A DNA stretch of 64,000 bases, taken from contig NZ_CP053452.2 in assembly GCF_013128195.2 (NCBI RefSeq), positions 806,001 through 870,000 on the forward strand, in the 5' to 3' direction. Below the pieces are notes generated by a model. The model did not search any database. It was given only the letters and a program-made list of their open reading frames with translations, and was not told the origin of the DNA. This document shows positions 61,846-64,000 of the stretch, piece by piece (position 1 is the stretch's first letter; each line of letters begins with the position of its first letter). The stretch is from Frigoriglobus tundricola (lineage in GTDB: Bacteria > Planctomycetota > Planctomycetia > Gemmatales > Gemmataceae). The position numbers were made by a program, and so were the translations under genes.

Positions 61846-62564
61846 GTTCCGCTCCCCCGTTGCTCCAGGTCGAGAACCTCGAGGCCGGCTACGGCCCGAT
61901 CAACGTGCTGCACCGGCTCTCGCTCACCGTCAACGCCGGCGAGATCGTCACCATCATCGGCGCCAACGGCGCCGGCAAGACGACCACGCTCCACTGCCTC
62001 TCCGGCATCGTGAAGACGCGCGCCGGGTCGGTGACCTTCGACGGCCACGACCTCACCCGCGTGGCCGCGCACAACATCGTGAAGCTCGGCCTCGCGCAGT
62101 CGCCGGAGGGCCGGAAGATCTTCCCGCGCCTGACCGTGCGCGAGAACCTGGAGATGGGGGCGTTCACCCGCACCGATCCCGACGGCGTGAGGGCCGACAT
62201 CCAGAAGGCCTACACGATGTTCCCGATCCTGGAGAAGCGCCAGGCGCAGGCCGGCGGGCTGCTCTCCGGCGGCGAACAACAGATGCTCGCCATCGCCCGC
62301 GCGCTCATGTCGCGGCCGAAATTGCTGCTGCTCGACGAGCCCTCGCTCGGCCTCGCGCCGCAGATCGTGGTGCAGATCTTCGACATCGTCAAGGAGCTGA
62401 ACAAGCAGGGCGTGTCGGTGCTGCTGGTGGAACAGAACGCGCGGATGGCGCTGAAGGTCGCCCACCGCGGCTACGTGCTCGAAACCGGCCGCATCACCTG
62501 CACCGACCGGGCCGACGTCCTCCTCCACGACCCGCGCATCCGCGAGGCGTACCTGGGGGAGTAA
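61842..62564 (+). CDS. livF: Branched-chain amino acid ABC transporter ATPase LivF
   Basis: 240 residues from a GTG at 61842 that overlaps the livG stop (GTGA), with GAGGAGG seven bases upstream. Walker A is GANGAGKT, the Q-loop region LAQSPEGRKIFPRLTV (typical of LivF), the signature LLSGGEQQMLAIARAL, Walker B KLLLLDEPSLGL and the H-loop LLVEQNARMAL. Standard length. Last gene of the transporter operon. Confidence 0.95.
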   Translation: MSSAPPLLQVENLEAGYGPINVLHRLSLTVNAGEIVTIIGANGAGKTTTLHCLSGIVKTRAGSVTFDGHDLTRVAAHNIVKLGLAQSPEGRKIFPRLTVRENLEMGAFTRTDPDGVRADIQKAYTMFPILEKRQAQAGGLLSGGEQQMLAIARALMSRPKLLLLDEPSLGLAPQIVVQIFDIVKELNKQGVSVLLVEQNARMALKVAHRGYVLETGRITCTDRADVLLHDPRIREAYLGE

Positions 62565-62572
62565 ATCCGCGG

Positions 62573-62730
62573 GCAGTGGACGGTGAAGAGTGGGCAGTGA
62601 AGAGTGGGCAGTGGGCAGTGGACTGCTATCATCGGCACTCTGATCCGAACAAGTCACGTAGTGATACAACGATCAATACTACCCACTGCTCACTCTTCAC
62701 TGCCCACTGCCCACTCCTTACTGCCCACTA
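62573..62730. repeat. GTGGGCAGTGAAGAGT-type repeats, imperfect inverted pair
   Basis: Several short repeats (GGGCAGTGGGCAGTGG, GTGAAGAGTGGGCAGTG) at 62573-62625 face their complements (CACTGCCCACTGCCCACT, CTCTTCACTGCC) at 62678-62730. The unit of about 160 bases fills the gap between livF and the next gene and contains no gene. Confidence 0.8.
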
Positions 62731-62736
62731 ACGAAG

Positions 62737-63843
62737 ATGAAGCTCTCCCGCCTCACCACCGATCACCTGCGCGTGCCGCTCGGCAAGCCGACGCGCGTGT
62801 CGCTCACCGACCCGAAACCGGCCGCGCCCGACGTGGTCGATGTCGTTGTCGTTCGGCTCGAAACGGACACCGGCGTCACCGGCCTCGGCTTCACGTACAC
62901 GCTCGGCGCGGGCGGCGCCGCTCTACGGGCGCTCATCGACACCGAACTGGGGCACGTGGTCGCGGGCGAAGACCCGCGCGACACCGACCGCCTGCTCGCG
63001 CGGGCGGAAGCCCGGTTCCGGGCGGTCGGCTTCGGCGGGCTCGCGGCGCGGGCGTACTGCGCCATCGACATCGCACTCTGGGACGCGAAGGCGCGGGCCG
63101 CCGGCGTGCCACTCGCGAAGTTGCTCGGCGGCGCGAAGCCGGCCGCGGCGTTCGTGGTCTCCGACGCGGCAACTATCGGGCGCGACTCCGGCGAAGCCCT
63201 CAAGGCCGCGAAGCCGCTGCTGAAACAAGGGGCCGTCGGCGTGCGCGTCGAGGTGGGTGTGGGTGACGTTCAGGCCGATGCAGAACGGGTGCGCGAGATT
63301 CAGGACGGGCTCGGTGAAGACGGGTGGATCGCCGTGACCGCCGACGGCCGCTTCGACCTGAGTACGGCGCTCGCGCTAACGCACTTCTTCGAGGACGTGG
63401 GCGTCGATGTGTTCGAAGACCCGATCCCGGCGGCGGACGCGGTCGGGTACGAGAAGCTCGCCCGACTCGCGGAGGTGCCGATCGCGGTCGGCGCGACGTT
63501 CGACACCCGCGACGCGTTCTTCCGCGTCATCCGCGAGGGCACCATCCGCACGATCCGCCCGGACGTGTGCCGTCTGGGCGGCATCACGCCGCTCTTGAAG
63601 GTGGCCGCGGTGGCGGAGGCCTATCACGTCGCGGTTTCGCCGGTGCGGCTGCCGGAAGTGGGCGTCCATCTCGCGTGCGGTCTGGCGTCGGTGCCGCACG
63701 TCGATTCGGTGTCGTGGTTCCGCGACGTGTTCACCGGCGGTCCCGGCATCGACGGCGGGAAGATGTCACCGAGCGGTCAGCCGGGGCTGGGGCTCACGTT
63801 GAATGAGGAAGTCGCGGGGAAGTACCGGGTGTTACCGGGGTAA
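62737..63843 (+). CDS. Enolase-superfamily (mandelate racemase/muconate cycloisomerase-like) protein
   Basis: 368 residues. The N-terminal capping domain (VVDVVVVRLETDTGVTGLGF, CAIDIALWDAKARAAGVPLA) and C-terminal barrel (FEDPIPAADAVGYEKLARLA, TIRPDVCRLGGITPLLKVAA) match the family. Key residues differ: the catalytic K-x-K is R-V-E (GVRVEVG), the first metal ligand region reads TADGRFD, the third ligand G-E is G-A-T (VGATFDTRD), and the C-terminal His is replaced (SPVRLPEVGVH). It may bind a different substrate or be catalytically dead. It starts 7 bases after the repeat region. Confidence 0.8.
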   Translation: MKLSRLTTDHLRVPLGKPTRVSLTDPKPAAPDVVDVVVVRLETDTGVTGLGFTYTLGAGGAALRALIDTELGHVVAGEDPRDTDRLLARAEARFRAVGFGGLAARAYCAIDIALWDAKARAAGVPLAKLLGGAKPAAAFVVSDAATIGRDSGEALKAAKPLLKQGAVGVRVEVGVGDVQADAERVREIQDGLGEDGWIAVTADGRFDLSTALALTHFFEDVGVDVFEDPIPAADAVGYEKLARLAEVPIAVGATFDTRDAFFRVIREGTIRTIRPDVCRLGGITPLLKVAAVAEAYHVAVSPVRLPEVGVHLACGLASVPHVDSVSWFRDVFTGGPGIDGGKMSPSGQPGLGLTLNEEVAGKYRVLPG

Positions 63844-63889
63844 CACCTTCTCCCTCCGGATCGCCGCCCACGCGAAGAAGACCCACCCC

Positions 63890-63960
63890 CCGGCCCCCCT
63901 CCTCTCTCTCCCCGGCCCTGTCAGCAGAGCTTCTCGCGGGTCGGGGAAGGGAGGGGGGTG
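63890..63960. repeat. CCCCTC/GGAAGGGAGGGGGG palindromic repeat
   Basis: A C-rich tract (CCCCCGGCCCCCCTCC) and a G-rich tract (GGGGAAGGGAGGGGGG) face each other around TCAGCAGAGCTTCTCGCGGG. This is one of the dispersed GC-rich repeats of this genome. The rest of 63844-64000 holds no recognisable gene. Confidence 0.6.
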
Positions 63961-64000
63961 AACGCGCGCAAAGCCTCCTGCGATCCTCTGGAGGTACCGA

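Overview
The window looks like a chromosomal segment from a planctomycete of the Gemmataceae (Gemmata-like). The evidence is high GC with strong G/C at third codon positions, several Ser/Thr protein kinases fused to other domains, an ECF sigma factor joined to a WD40 propeller, a DUF1559 pseudopilin-like protein, TPR-rich and NPCBM-type secreted proteins, and family-typical palindromic repeats such as the one encoding SGGRKPPE. No species call can be made without a database search.

Left third (about 380-20,100): a lower-GC integrated element of phage or plasmid type. It starts in a broken host gene and a truncated tyrosine recombinase, and it ends beside a tRNA-Gln(CUG). It carries a replication primase of archaeo-eukaryotic primase type, a three-repeat helix-turn-helix protein, DUF3846-like and DUF2314-like small proteins, a possible nuclease, a sigma-like factor, phage-type structural proteins, an MT-A70 adenine methyltransferase, and a carbohydrate cluster (GT9-like and EDD-type glycosyltransferases, a class I methyltransferase, an NAD-dependent epimerase split by a stop codon). 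It also holds an orphan Rhs C-terminal toxin module with a probable membrane immunity partner. An IS66-family element (8234-10666, 8-bp target duplication) sits inside one of its small genes. Repeats of two kinds recur in its intergenic spaces: 50-bp direct repeats in front of promoters, and a GGACACAAT-containing inverted repeat.

Middle (20,200-42,400): signalling and secreted-protein genes. There are four kinase genes (with a C-terminal propeller, a zinc ribbon, leucine-rich repeats, and a PilZ domain), a receiver protein, a large TPR protein, two paralogous secreted proteins, a DUF1559/lipoprotein/AhpD-like operon, a second insertion sequence (36066-37800, 20-bp inverted repeats, 9-bp target duplication, frameshifted transposase), and an ECF sigma-WD40 gene broken by a frameshift.

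Right third (42,400-64,000): mostly housekeeping and metabolic genes. They include an AI-2E-type permease, a DUF1003 protein, a degenerate Mn-catalase-like fragment, a GlcG/HbpS-like protein, a large BNR/sortilin-type secreted protein, a NagB-like/PIG-L fusion, PyrK, an RluB-type pseudouridine synthase, a coiled-coil membrane protein, D-aminoacyl-tRNA deacylase, a complete branched-chain amino acid ABC transporter operon (substrate protein, LivH, LivM, LivG, LivF) whose LivG carries a membrane-hairpin insertion, and an enolase-superfamily protein lacking the usual catalytic residues.
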